Source: Ruminococcus sp.
GTDB taxonomy: Bacteria > Bacillota > Clostridia > Oscillospirales > Acutalibacteraceae
Reading direction: 5' to 3'
DNA length: 64,000 bases
NCBI GenBank assembly: GCA_017411385.1
Contig: JAFQQF010000009.1
Location: forward strand, 41,891-105,890
Each line of letters starts with the position of its first letter. The first letter of the stretch is position 1. A program made the translations under genes and the position numbers. This document shows, piece after piece, positions 1 to 7,709 of this stretch. The notes below the pieces were generated by a model that saw only the letters and a list, made by a program, of their open reading frames with translations, was not told the origin of the DNA and searched no databases.

Positions 1-1017
1 CAGATTGTAGTAGGCTACACTAAGCACGACCTTGAGGTGTGGGATGACATTGCCGCACGTCAGCTTTATGCAGTCGGTGCAGACGAAAACGACTTTGTTC
101 ACGTGGCTTACGGCTACGGCCTTTTTACAGGCGGCTTCGGTCTTCACGGCGGTGCAGGCAGAATAGGTGCCACAGCAATTCCCGTGTCCTCAGGCAATAC
201 CGACAGGCAGATTACAATTCTGCAGGACTTTGGCTCAACGGTTCTTTGCTGTACTCCCTCCTATGCAATGTATATTGCCGAGCAGATTAAGGCAAAGGGG
301 ATTGACCCCAAGTCACTAAAGCTCAAAGCAGGTATCTTCGGTGCAGAGCCTTGGACTGAGGAAATGCGTCACCAGATTGAAGAAATGCTTGACATCAAGG
401 CTTACGACGTATACGGCCTTACAGAGATTATGGGCCCCTGTGTGTCCTATGAGTGCTCCTCTCAGACAGGTATGCACGTAAACGAGGACCACTTCATTGT
501 AGAAGCTATCGACCCCGACACCGAGGAAGTTCTTCCTTACGGTGTACCCGGTGAGCTTGTGTTCACCTGTATCTCAAAGGAGTGCTGTCCCTTTATCCGT
601 TACCGCACACGTGACATCGGCGTGCTCACCGTTGACAAGTGCTCCTGCGGAAGAACCTTTGTGAAGATGACCAAACCTAAGGGCAGAACCGACGATATGC
701 TCATTATCCGCGGAGTTAACGTGTTCCCCTCACAGATTGAAACAGTTCTTCTCAAGATGGGCTATTCTCCCAACTACAAGATTTATGTTGACCGCGTGAA
801 CAACACAGATACACTTCTTATCCACGTTGAAATGAACGAGGATATGTTCTCTGATACAGTTACCAAGGTTAAAGAGAACGAAAAGGCTCTGGAGAGTGAG
901 CTTCGTTCACTTCTTGGAATCGGTGCCGACGTAAAGCTTGTTGCTCCCGGCAGCATCGAACGCTCTATGGGTAAAGCCAAGAGAGTTGAAGATAAGAGAA
1001 ATCTTATAGGAGGTTAA
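1..1017 (+). CDS. paaK: Phenylacetate-CoA ligase (AMP-forming), C-terminal part; 5' end outside window
   Basis: The reading frame is open from base 1, so the gene starts upstream; 338 residues are visible. It shows the PaaK-type AMP-binding fold: an aromatic-rich stretch with GYGLFTGGFG, the YGLTEIMGP adenylate motif, the YRTRDIG segment, a zinc-like Cys cluster (SCGRTF) and the C-terminal GRTDDMLIIRGVNVFP hinge with a late catalytic lysine region (SMGKAKR). The family converts phenylacetate (or related aryl acids) plus ATP and CoA to the CoA thioester in the cytoplasm. The next gene is a tandem-ACT protein 4 nt downstream, whose ribosome site overlaps this stop, so the two are co-transcribed. 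In anaerobes such pairs often sit near indolepyruvate ferredoxin oxidoreductase and may feed aromatic amino acid synthesis from aryl acids; that use is inference here. Confidence 0.9.
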   Translation, partial: QIVVGYTKHDLEVWDDIAARQLYAVGADENDFVHVAYGYGLFTGGFGLHGGAGRIGATAIPVSSGNTDRQITILQDFGSTVLCCTPSYAMYIAEQIKAKGIDPKSLKLKAGIFGAEPWTEEMRHQIEEMLDIKAYDVYGLTEIMGPCVSYECSSQTGMHVNEDHFIVEAIDPDTEEVLPYGVPGELVFTCISKECCPFIRYRTRDIGVLTVDKCSCGRTFVKMTKPKGRTDDMLIIRGVNVFPSQIETVLLKMGYSPNYKIYVDRVNNTDTLLIHVEMNEDMFSDTVTKVKENEKALESELRSLLGIGADVKLVAPGSIERSMGKAKRVEDKRNLIGG

Positions 1018-1021
1018 GGTT

Positions 1022-1453
1022 ATGGCAATTCGTCAGATTTCAGTTTTTGTAGAAAATAAGCAGGGCTCTCTTGTGAAGATTACAGATGTCCTTGCAAAAG
1101 AAAACATCGACCTGCGTGCAATGAGCATTGCAGATACTCAGGATTTCGGTATTCTCAGACTTATTGTTTCCGACACCGACCGAGCACTTGAAATACTCAG
1201 AAAAGAAAACTGCATTGCAACAATTACCGAGGTAGTGGGTGCACGTCTTAGAAACGAGCCCGGTGCTTTAGCAACTGTTGTCCGTGTTCTTTCTGAAAAC
1301 GGCATCAATATGGAGTATATGTATGCTTTCAACGGTGCAACACCTCACCACGCTTACGTTGTGCTCAGAGTAGATGACAACGACAGGGTAGAGAAGCTTC
1401 TTTTGGAAAACGGCATCAAGTCAATCACAGAGGAGCAGGTATCAGAAATCTGA
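1022..1453 (+). CDS. Tandem ACT-domain protein
   Basis: 143 residues made of two ACT domains (about 3-70 and 72-140). Each begins with the usual beta strand and Gly-containing turn (VENKQGSLVKITDVLA; RNEPGALATVVRVLSENGI). ACT domains bind amino acids and act as allosteric sensors. There is no catalytic domain, so it is likely a free-standing regulatory or ligand-binding subunit. The ATG follows GGAGG at the end of paaK, only 4 nt after that stop, so it is translationally linked to the ligase. Paired paaK-ACT genes are common in anaerobic Firmicutes; a role in sensing phenylalanine or a related amino acid is inferred. Confidence 0.88.
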   Translation: MAIRQISVFVENKQGSLVKITDVLAKENIDLRAMSIADTQDFGILRLIVSDTDRALEILRKENCIATITEVVGARLRNEPGALATVVRVLSENGINMEYMYAFNGATPHHAYVVLRVDDNDRVEKLLLENGIKSITEEQVSEI

Positions 1454-1485
1454 TTGTTTGAGTGATTTTTTTTCAAGAAAAATCG

Positions 1486-1514
1486 TTGACAATCAGCAAT
1501 AAATGCAATAAACT
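1486..1514 (+). promoter_or_regulatory. Predicted sigma-A promoter of glnA
   Basis: TTGACA at 1486-1491 and TAAACT at 1509-1514 are separated by 17 nt. They lie 67 nt before the glnA start codon and just after the ACT gene stop, so glnA has its own promoter. Confidence 0.65.
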
Positions 1515-1529
1515 GAGTACAGTATTTTG

Positions 1530-1554
1530 CACTTTATATTAAATGTATAAAGTG
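1530..1554. promoter_or_regulatory. Perfect 9-bp inverted repeat in the glnA leader
   Basis: CACTTTATA (1530-1538) and TATAAAGTG (1546-1554) are exact inverted copies around a 7-nt spacer. They sit about 10 nt downstream of the expected transcription start and 26 nt before glnA. It could be a repressor operator or a weak RNA hairpin; no U-run follows, so it is not an intrinsic terminator. Confidence 0.55.
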
Positions 1555-1580
1555 ATACATAACCTACAGGAGGTTTATAT

Positions 1581-3020
1581 ATGTTCAAAACTGTTAAAGA
1601 AGCACAGAAATTCATCAAAGACAACGACATCAAGATGATTGACTTCAAGATGATTGACATCGACGGTCGTTGGCGTCACATCACCATTCCCTCAAACAGA
1701 CTCAATGAGGATACCATGGTTTACGGTATCGGCTTTGACGGCTCCAACTACGGCTATGCTGCTGTTGAGAAGAGCGATATGGTGTTCATCCCCAATCTTG
1801 AGTCCGCTCAGATTGACCCCTTTGTTTCTCAGCCCACACTTACAATGACCGGTGACGTTTGCATCATCGGTAAGGTTGGCGAGGCTAACAGACCCTTTGA
1901 CCAGTATCCCAGAAACGTTGCAATCCGTGCTCAGGAATATATGAAGGAAATCGGCGTTGCTGATAAGATGGTTATCGGACCCGAGTTCGAGTTCCATCTT
2001 CTTGACCACGTTTCCTACGAGGCAAAGCCCAACCGCGTTGCTTACGAGGTAGACACAGAGCAGTCCGAGTGGAATTCAGGCGAGAACGAGGTTCAGAACC
2101 TCGGCTACAAGGTTCCCGGCGGCGGCGGTTACCACATTGCTGCTCCTCAGGACATTACCTACGACATCCGCTCCAGAATGTGCCTTATGCTTGAGGACTG
2201 GGGCGTAAAGGTTAAGTATCACCACCACGAGGTTGGCGGTTCAGGTCAGGTTGAAATCGAGGTTGAGCTTGGCGAGATGCTCGAGATGGCTGACAAGACC
2301 ATGATTATCAAGTACATCGTTAAGAACGAGGCAGTAGCTTCAGGCAAAACTGCTACATTTATGCCCAAGCCCATCTTCGGCGAGGCAGGCAACGGTATGC
2401 ACGTTCATATGCTCCTCTTCAAGGACGGCAAGCCCCTGTTCTTTGACGAGGCAGGTTACTCAGGTCTTTCCGATATTGCACATTGGTTCATGGGCGGACT
2501 TTTAAAGCACGCTCGTTCACTCTGTGCTATCACTAACCCCTCCACAAACTCCTTCAAGCGTCTTGTTCCCGGTTACGAGGCTCCCGTTACCATCGGTTAC
2601 GCAACCTCCAACCGCTCTGCTGTTATCCGTATCCCTGCATACGCAAAGAGCCCCGAAACAAAGCGTTTTGAAATCAGAAACCCCGATGCAACCTGCAACC
2701 CCTACTATGCTTATGCTGCTATCCTTATGGCAGGTCTTGACGGTGTTATGAACAAAATCGACCCCGAAGCAAACGGCTGGGGCCCCTATGACTACAACCT
2801 CTACAACCTCTCTGACGAGGAGAAGGCAAAGCTTCAGCACCTTCCCACAACTCTTGACGAGGCTTTGGATGCTCTCGAGGCTGACTACGAGTACCTGACA
2901 AAGGGCGGCGTATTCCCCGAGGCATTGCTCAAGACTTGGATTAAGAGAAAGCGTGCAGAGGCAAAGAAGGTTAACCAGATTCCTCATCCTGCAGAGTTCG
3001 GTCTTTACTACGACCTGTAA
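1581..3020 (+). CDS. glnA: Glutamine synthetase
   Basis: 479 residues, beta-grasp domain (about 12-100) followed by the catalytic barrel. It makes glutamine from glutamate, ammonia and ATP. Visible motifs: the DGSNYGYA-type N-terminal loop region, GPEFEFHLLD metal site, NGMHVHMLLF (His/metal), and the substrate segment SNRSAVIRIPAYA with a following RNPDATCNPYYAYAAILMAG helix. Length fits the GSI family (440-480 aa). The start follows AGGAGG at 7 nt spacing. It is monocistronic, between its own promoter and the terminator near 3142. Glutamine feeds the purine cluster downstream (PurL uses it directly). Confidence 0.95.
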   Translation: MFKTVKEAQKFIKDNDIKMIDFKMIDIDGRWRHITIPSNRLNEDTMVYGIGFDGSNYGYAAVEKSDMVFIPNLESAQIDPFVSQPTLTMTGDVCIIGKVGEANRPFDQYPRNVAIRAQEYMKEIGVADKMVIGPEFEFHLLDHVSYEAKPNRVAYEVDTEQSEWNSGENEVQNLGYKVPGGGGYHIAAPQDITYDIRSRMCLMLEDWGVKVKYHHHEVGGSGQVEIEVELGEMLEMADKTMIIKYIVKNEAVASGKTATFMPKPIFGEAGNGMHVHMLLFKDGKPLFFDEAGYSGLSDIAHWFMGGLLKHARSLCAITNPSTNSFKRLVPGYEAPVTIGYATSNRSAVIRIPAYAKSPETKRFEIRNPDATCNPYYAYAAILMAGLDGVMNKIDPEANGWGPYDYNLYNLSDEEKAKLQHLPTTLDEALDALEADYEYLTKGGVFPEALLKTWIKRKRAEAKKVNQIPHPAEFGLYYDL

Positions 3021-3022
3021 TG

Positions 3023-3127
3023 TGTTTGCCCTGTGTGGCAAACAGCGATATAAATTCCTTGTGAAATTTGCGATATGTGCATAATGCACGCGATATACCT
3101 TGCGGTGCGATATGTGCCTGTCGGCAC
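3023..3127. repeat. Array of small hairpins joined by a GCGATAT spacer
   Basis: Four exact GCGATAT copies (3045, 3070, 3090, 3107) separate short self-complementary units: GTTTGCC/GGCAAAC, GTGCATAATGCAC, ACC/GGT and GTGCC/GGCAC. The layout resembles the arrays at 10250-10420 and 15489-15580, which use related spacers. It lies between the glnA stop and the terminator, so it is transcribed with glnA. Confidence 0.7.
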
Positions 3128-3141
3128 GAGAATTAAACCAA

Positions 3142-3179
3142 ACACCACAGATTCAAAAGCTGAGTCTGTGGTGTTTTTG
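3142..3179 (+). terminator. Intrinsic terminator after glnA
   Basis: ACACCACAGA (3142-3151) pairs with TCTGTGGTGT (3165-3174), followed by TTTT. Confidence 0.85.
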
Positions 3180-3207
3180 TGTATCTGTCTGAAAGTTTTT
3201 ATTGTCA

Positions 3208-3236
3208 TTGACTTTTGGCGGAATTTGTAATAAAAT
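3208..3236 (+). promoter_or_regulatory. Predicted promoter of the Mn-riboswitch transcript
   Basis: TTGACT (3208-3213), 17-nt spacer, TAAAAT (3231-3236). Transcription would start at about 3243, exactly where the riboswitch P1 helix begins. Confidence 0.7.
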
Positions 3237-3243
3237 AACCCTT

Positions 3244-3377
3244 GGTAAGAGGGAGTAGTTTGCGGGGATACCCGCGGTGTTGCTCGTCATCACGAAGAAA
3301 TTCCGGGCGCACCCAAACCGACCTTTCGTTTTGTAACAAGACTTTTACTGCTCAAAGGGGCAGTATAGGTCTTTTTT
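3244..3377 (+). ncRNA. yybP-ykoY (manganese) riboswitch with overlapping terminator
   Basis: The leader carries the class's conserved pieces in order: GGGAGTAG just after P1, an inner CTCGTCA box, and AACAAGAC at the 3' side. P1 pairs GGTAAGAG (3244-3251) with CTTTTACT (3342-3349) over 8 base pairs. The same 3' strand is also used by an alternative terminator: AAGAC (3338-3342)/GTCTT (3369-3373) and TACTGC (3346-3351)/GCAGTA (3360-3365), then a T-run. Known members bind Mn2+, which stabilises P1, prevents the terminator and turns on metal exporters. Here the downstream gene is a cation exchanger, matching that logic. Confidence 0.85.
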
Positions 3378-3409
3378 TATTGCCTCAAAAGAAAAAAGGA
3401 GGAATGTTA

Positions 3410-4348
3410 ATGTTCTGGAATGTAGTTTTATTGCTTGTAGGCTTTGTGTTGCTTATAAAGGGTGCCGACTTCTTTGTTGACGGCAGTTCCTCAGTTGCAA
3501 AGCTTCTTGGAATTCCCGGTTTTGTAATCGGACTCACCATTGTTGCAATGGGCACAAGTGCCCCCGAGGCGGCTGTGAGTATCACCGCAGGTATGCAGGG
3601 CTCAAACGAGATTGCCATAAGCAACGTTGTAGGCTCAAACATCTTCAACCTTTTGGTGGTTGCAGGTCTTTGTGCGGTTATTAAGCCCTACAAAATTGAA
3701 AAAGAGATGCTCAAGCGTGATTTCCCCGTGAACGTTGTTGTGAATGCTTTGCTTTTGGTATTGATGTTCATTGGCAAAGCGTTGGGACTTGTTGACGGTT
3801 TAGTGATGCTGGTACTCTTTATTCTCTATCTTTTCTTTGTGGTATTTACTGCCTTCAAGGATAAGGACAGCCAGTCTGAGGAGGAAGTAAAGACCATGCA
3901 TCCCGTAGTTGCAGTTTTGTGCATTGTGGGCGGACTTACTGCCGTTATCCTCGGCGGAAACTTAGTTGTTAACAATGCCAAGGAAATCGCACTTGCTCTC
4001 GGTTGGTCTGAAACTTTCATCGGACTCACAATTATCGCCATCGGCACTAGCCTGCCCGAGCTTGTTACAAGCGTTGTAGCCGCTAAAAAGGGCGAGAGCG
4101 GTCTGGCTCTGGGCAACGTTATCGGCTCCAATATCTTCAACATTATGCTTATTTTAGGACTTTCAAGCTCTCTGAGCACCATTGCAGTTGACACAAGTGC
4201 TATCATCAACGTGGTTATCCTGCTGGCTGTTACAGCTTTGGTTTATGTTGCCTGCCTTGTAAAAAAGGGAATGGGCAGAATAGTAGGCTCAGTTTGTGTG
4301 CTTGGCTATGTAGCTTACACAGCATACCTGCTGCTAACTACTATGTAA
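3410..4348 (+). CDS. Calcium/sodium antiporter family (CaCA) cation exchanger, predicted Mn2+/Ca2+ exporter
   Basis: 312 residues, about ten hydrophobic segments in two inverted halves. Each half has the alpha-repeat signature: GTSAPEAAVSITAG with SNVVGSNIFNLLVV (first) and GTSLPELVTSVVAA with GNVIGSNIFNIMLIL (second). The acidic residues in the two GTS(A/L)PE motifs bind the transported cation. ATG 3410 is preferred because GGAGGA lies 6 nt upstream; ATG 3404 is too close and longer forms would translate the riboswitch. Family members exchange Na+ or H+ for Ca2+; the upstream manganese riboswitch suggests that Mn2+ efflux is the physiological role. Confidence 0.92.
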   Translation: MFWNVVLLLVGFVLLIKGADFFVDGSSSVAKLLGIPGFVIGLTIVAMGTSAPEAAVSITAGMQGSNEIAISNVVGSNIFNLLVVAGLCAVIKPYKIEKEMLKRDFPVNVVVNALLLVLMFIGKALGLVDGLVMLVLFILYLFFVVFTAFKDKDSQSEEEVKTMHPVVAVLCIVGGLTAVILGGNLVVNNAKEIALALGWSETFIGLTIIAIGTSLPELVTSVVAAKKGESGLALGNVIGSNIFNIMLILGLSSSLSTIAVDTSAIINVVILLAVTALVYVACLVKKGMGRIVGSVCVLGYVAYTAYLLLTTM

Positions 4349-4440
4349 ATCCTTCTCCCCTTTAGGCAAGGGGGCTTTGTAGGTGGGCGGCACCTTCCTT
4401 TACACAAAAGGAAACGCTTGTGCTTATTACTCGCAAAAAA

Positions 4441-4483
4441 ACCACCCGAAAAGTTCTGAGTAACTTTTTGGGTGGTGCTTTTT
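4441..4483. terminator. Bidirectional terminator between the exchanger and the minus-strand zinc-ribbon gene
   Basis: ACCACCCGAAAAGTT (4441-4455) pairs with AACTTTTTGGGTGGT (4462-4476). It has T-rich flanks on the plus side and an A-run upstream that reads as a T-run on the minus strand. Confidence 0.8.
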
Positions 4484-4892
4484 ATATGCGGATATTCACA
4501 GAAAACTCCTGTCGGCACTTGGGGCAGCGTACTGTGTGCTTGCCCTTTCTGTGCTTGACTCTCAGCTGTGCTTTGCAGTGCTTGCATCTGATGTACCTGT
4601 GGGTTTTGATATCGCGGATTTTGTTTTTTTGTCTTACAAAAAACGCTTTCACAGGAGCTTCGATTTTCATATAAGCTTGGTTTTCTCTGCCTCTGCGGTA
4701 GAGGTTCTTTGAAAGTGTTCGGAACACTATGTAGCCTGCCAAAGCCAGCTCGATAAGATAAATAATCAGAGAATTTACAAAAATGTTGACTATAATGAGT
4801 ACAGCATAAATCAGGAACAGAAACTTATTGAAGCGGTCAAGTCCGTTTCTGCCAATCATAAACTGCTGTATTTTGTAAAGAAATTTGTTCAT
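4482..4892 (-). CDS. Small membrane protein with C-terminal zinc ribbon
   Basis: 136 residues. Two adjacent membrane segments near residues 20-60, a basic linker, then a C-terminal zinc ribbon: CKHC about 30 residues from the end followed by CPKC. The ATG at 4892 has GGAG 8 nt upstream; a GTG three codons earlier overlaps that site and is rejected. No family name is recognised. Zinc-ribbon membrane proteins of this size are common in clostridia without known function. It is transcribed alone, convergent with the cation exchanger. Confidence 0.75.
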   Translation of the reverse strand: MNKFLYKIQQFMIGRNGLDRFNKFLFLIYAVLIIVNIFVNSLIIYLIELALAGYIVFRTLSKNLYRRGRENQAYMKIEAPVKAFFVRQKNKIRDIKTHRYIRCKHCKAQLRVKHRKGKHTVRCPKCRQEFSVNIRI

Positions 4893-4999
4893 TAGTATCA
4901 CTCCGTTTTTGATACTACTATTTTAACACCCAAAGTTTGCGAAGACAATAGAAATTAGTAAACAAAATGTAAACTTATTGTGTTTTTCCATACATATAT

Positions 5000-5029
5000 T
5001 TGACACGGGTTTATTATATTATGTATAAT
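5000..5029 (+). promoter_or_regulatory. Predicted sigma-A promoter
   Basis: TTGACA (5000-5005), 18-nt spacer, TATAAT (5024-5029), 42 nt before the zinc-ribbon membrane gene. Confidence 0.75.
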
Positions 5030-5070
5030 GAAGCCAAGGGAAAACCTTAATTAATAAAGGAGGAAATATT

Positions 5071-5820
5071 ATGAAATATTGTGCTAAATGCGGTCAGGCT
5101 ATCCCTGAGGGTGCAAAGTTCTGCTCTTATTGCGGAGAGGTTACAGAGAGTGCCAAGGCATCACAGCAGGGCACTACATACTATCAGAGCCCCGCACCTG
5201 TGGAAACTTCAAAGACCTACACAAGAGAAGAGGAGCAAAAGCACCTTGACTCTCTTTCAAACCGACTCAAGTGGGAGCGTATTGCGTGGAAGGTGTCGGG
5301 TATCATCCTTCTGGTGTGCTCAATCGTTCTGCTGTCCGTAAGCACCATTTTCGGCATTGTAGGTATTGCAGGTCTTGCGACTGCTGCAGATAACCCTCAG
5401 GTTAACGTTGAGGACTACAACTTTGATGACTACGGATATCACTTTGAAGAATACGGCGGTTCCGACGATTACTATTACAACGAGTTTGATAGTTCGGCAG
5501 ATGTAGGAGTTGCTGTAGCAGGCGGAATGGGTGCTTTCCTCTGGGGAATATACCTTGGTATGGGCCTTGCATTCCTGCCTATCGCTATTGTAAACCTTGT
5601 TATGGCTAAGAAGGTCGGCAAGTACAGAAATAAGATTTACACCGACTGCACCGATGCAGTAAAACACGCGACTTCCGTAGGCTCCATTGTGCTGGGTGCA
5701 CTTTTCAACGAATATGCTCTCATTGCAATTATTATCAACTTTATTCTCACAAAGAAGAATAAAGAAGTCTTTGACAGAATACAGGCAAACCAGTCAGCCT
5801 ACAACAACACACAGGCTTGA
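5071..5820 (+). CDS. Zinc-ribbon membrane protein
   Basis: 249 residues. It begins with a double-Cys zinc ribbon (YCAKCG..., FCSYCG) in the first 25 residues, then a polar linker, one membrane segment at about 76-100, an acidic Tyr/Asp-rich extracytoplasmic loop, and two or more further membrane segments (about 145-175 and 205-225). ATG follows AAAGGAGG. Proteins of this 'zinc-ribbon domain-containing' type are frequent in Ruminococcaceae and of unknown function. A terminator follows at 5842. Confidence 0.8.
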   Translation: MKYCAKCGQAIPEGAKFCSYCGEVTESAKASQQGTTYYQSPAPVETSKTYTREEEQKHLDSLSNRLKWERIAWKVSGIILLVCSIVLLSVSTIFGIVGIAGLATAADNPQVNVEDYNFDDYGYHFEEYGGSDDYYYNEFDSSADVGVAVAGGMGAFLWGIYLGMGLAFLPIAIVNLVMAKKVGKYRNKIYTDCTDAVKHATSVGSIVLGALFNEYALIAIIINFILTKKNKEVFDRIQANQSAYNNTQA

Positions 5821-5841
5821 TTTATAAGCACGCAAAGCCTT

Positions 5842-5876
5842 CTGCACCGCCTCAAAATCGGGCGGTGCAGTTTTTC
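5842..5876 (+). terminator. Intrinsic terminator
   Basis: CTGCACCGCC (5842-5851) pairs with GGCGGTGCAG (5861-5870), followed by TTTTT. Confidence 0.85.
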
Positions 5877-5891
5877 TGTGTTTGTTAATAT

Positions 5892-6022
5892 GAATCCCCC
5901 CTGAATGGCATTCGCCATTCTTCCCCCCTTTAGGCAAGGGGGGCTTTTGTAGGATTGGGGATTTGAATTCCTCCCTGAATGGCATTCGCCATTCTTCCCC
6001 CCTTTAGGCAAGGGGGGCTTTT
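5892..6022. repeat. Two tandem copies of a dispersed palindromic repeat
   Basis: Two near-identical units (about 5895-5969 and 5970-6022). Each holds a GAATGGC...GCCATTC hairpin followed by a CCCCCC TTTAGGCAA GGGGGG hairpin and GCTTTT. A third full copy lies at about 8997-9070 and shorter relatives at 4357-4380, 8918-8945 and 10072-10090. The G-stem plus T-run can act as a terminator. Confidence 0.8.
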
Positions 6023-6074
6023 TGTCCCTATCACCGTACCCTACAGACAGGTGCTTGCTCCTGCCGAAAAATCC

Positions 6075-6103
6075 TTGACACTCATAAAAAATTGGAGTAA
6101 AAT
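6075..6103 (+). promoter_or_regulatory. Predicted promoter of mgtE
   Basis: TTGACA (6075-6080), exact 17-nt spacer, TAAAAT (6098-6103). The transcript would start near 6110, giving a leader of about 210 nt before mgtE. Confidence 0.75.
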
Positions 6104-6156
6104 TATAGAGTTAAGAGTAGGCTTTGTCTGCTTTTGCATACTATAATAATACTGAG

Positions 6157-6295
6157 AGGTGAAAGTTAATGGACGCAGGAAGTAGTACCGGCACAGTTCC
6201 CGGGCGAAGTTGCACTTACTTTATATACCGCAGTTTTACTGCGTACATTACCTTTGCACTTTAATCCTTGGAACCGTGTCTTTTTACTTCCACCT
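6157..6295 (+). ncRNA. Structured leader RNA upstream of mgtE, class not recognised
   Basis: Nested long-range helices close the element: AGGTGAAAGT (6157-6166) with ACTTCCACCT (6286-6295), one mismatch in ten; and GGCACAGTTCC (6190-6200) with GGAACCGTGTC (6270-6280), one mismatch and one G-U in eleven. Inside is a perfect hairpin CGCAGT-ttt-ACTGCG (6229-6243). The outer helix ends 6 nt before the AGGAGG ribosome site. Most mgtE genes are controlled by the M-box, but its conserved boxes are not visible here. It may be a divergent Mg2+ switch or a new class. Confidence 0.5.
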
Positions 6296-6319
6296 ATTAA
6301 TTTTTAGGAGGAAAAGACT

Positions 6320-7696
6320 ATGGAAAGGAACTATGTAACTGTCGATGTTACCATCGGCAAGCTCCTTGATGAGAAGAAATACAAAACTCTCAAGGACATC
6401 TTAAGCACTATGAATGCTTACGACATTGCGGTGCTTTTAGAGGATATGCACGACTCAAAAATTCAGCTTTTGTTCAGAATGCTTCCTAAAGAGCTTGCGG
6501 CTGACGTTTTCGTTGAAATGGACGACGACACGCAGGAGTTTCTCATTAAGGGCTTCTCTGATTCTGAGCTTAAGGATGTTGTTGACGAATTGTCTGCTGA
6601 CGATGCCGTTGACATTATCGAGGAAATGCCCGCAAACGTTGTAAAGCGAATTCTTCGTCAGGCAGACCCCGAAACAAGAAAACAAATCAACGAGCTTCTC
6701 AAATACCCCGACGACTGCGCAGGCTCCATTATGACCACGGAGTTTGTATCCCTTCGGCCTAATATGACCGTAGAGGAGGCAATCAAGCGTATCCGCCGTA
6801 CCGGTGTTGACAAGGAAACCATCTACACCTGCTACGTTGTAGGCTCTGACTCAAAGCTTATTGGTATCACTACTATCAAGGATTTGCTTTTGGCTGAGGA
6901 AGGCGAGGTTATTGAAGCCTTGATGGAAACCAACGTGATTTCCGTTGGTACACTTGATGACCAGGAGCTTGTTGCTCAGACAATCAACAACTACGACTTC
7001 TTGGCACTGCCTGTTGTAGACACGGAAGGCAGACTTGTAGGTATTGTTACTGTTGACGATGCTCTGGATGTTATGGTTGAAGAAACCACCGAGGATATCC
7101 AGAAGATGGCGGCTATCGGCTCCACCGACAAGCCCTATCCCAAGGTTGGCATTTTTGAAACCTTGTGGCAGAGAGTCCCTTGGTTATTATTGCTTATGAT
7201 ATCTTCCACCTTTACGGGCATAATAATTGCAAGCTATGAAGGAAGATTGGAAAGCGCACTCATACTTACTGCCTTTATCCCCATGCTCATGGGTACAGGC
7301 GGTAACGCAGGCAGTCAGTCCTCGGTAACCGTTATCCGAAGCCTATCCCTCGAAGAAATCGAGTTTAAGGATATCTTTTGGGTAGTGTTCAAGGAATTCC
7401 GTGTTTCAATTCTGGCAGGTATCATCCTTGGCGTTGTCAACTTCGGCAAGGTACTGCTTATTGACGGCTGGCTCCTGAAAAACGACGAAATAAACGTCTG
7501 GATTTCACTTGTGGTAAGCATTACCCTTGTGGTGACAATTATCGTGGCAAAGATTATCGGTTGCTCACTGCCGATGATTGCAAAGAAGTTAAGGCTGGAC
7601 CCTGCAGTTATGGCAAGTCCCTTTATCACCACCATTGTTGACGTTGTTTCTCTGCTTGTATACTTCTTCGTGGCCTCTTCAATACTTAATATTTAA
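6320..7696 (+). CDS. mgtE: Magnesium transporter MgtE
   Basis: 458 residues in the usual order: N-terminal helical MgtE_N domain (about 1-130, acidic DELSADDAVDIIEEMP repeats), two CBS domains (about 135-260), a connecting helix, and five membrane segments from about 285 to the end, including the PMLMGTGGNAGSQSS pore motif that is diagnostic for the family. It forms a dimeric Mg2+ channel gated by cytoplasmic Mg2+ bound at the N and CBS domains. The start codon follows AGGAGG. Preceded by a long structured leader; the lipase follows 13 nt later and may be co-transcribed. Confidence 0.96.
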   Translation: MERNYVTVDVTIGKLLDEKKYKTLKDILSTMNAYDIAVLLEDMHDSKIQLLFRMLPKELAADVFVEMDDDTQEFLIKGFSDSELKDVVDELSADDAVDIIEEMPANVVKRILRQADPETRKQINELLKYPDDCAGSIMTTEFVSLRPNMTVEEAIKRIRRTGVDKETIYTCYVVGSDSKLIGITTIKDLLLAEEGEVIEALMETNVISVGTLDDQELVAQTINNYDFLALPVVDTEGRLVGIVTVDDALDVMVEETTEDIQKMAAIGSTDKPYPKVGIFETLWQRVPWLLLLMISSTFTGIIIASYEGRLESALILTAFIPMLMGTGGNAGSQSSVTVIRSLSLEEIEFKDIFWVVFKEFRVSILAGIILGVVNFGKVLLIDGWLLKNDEINVWISLVVSITLVVTIIVAKIIGCSLPMIAKKLRLDPAVMASPFITTIVDVVSLLVYFFVASSILNI

Positions 7697-7709
7697 GAAG
7701 GTCATCCGC

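Noticed and set aside
2517-3089. 190-codon minus-strand frame opposite the end of glnA
   Set aside because: Antisense of conserved glutamine synthetase sequence with no start signal.
3242-3409. N-terminal extension of the cation exchanger
   Set aside because: The region is the manganese riboswitch and terminator; the ribosome site points to ATG 3410.
6157-6295. M-box (ykoK) Mg2+ riboswitch
   Set aside because: The conserved M-box boxes could not be found by eye, so the leader is kept as unclassified. A model search could change this.
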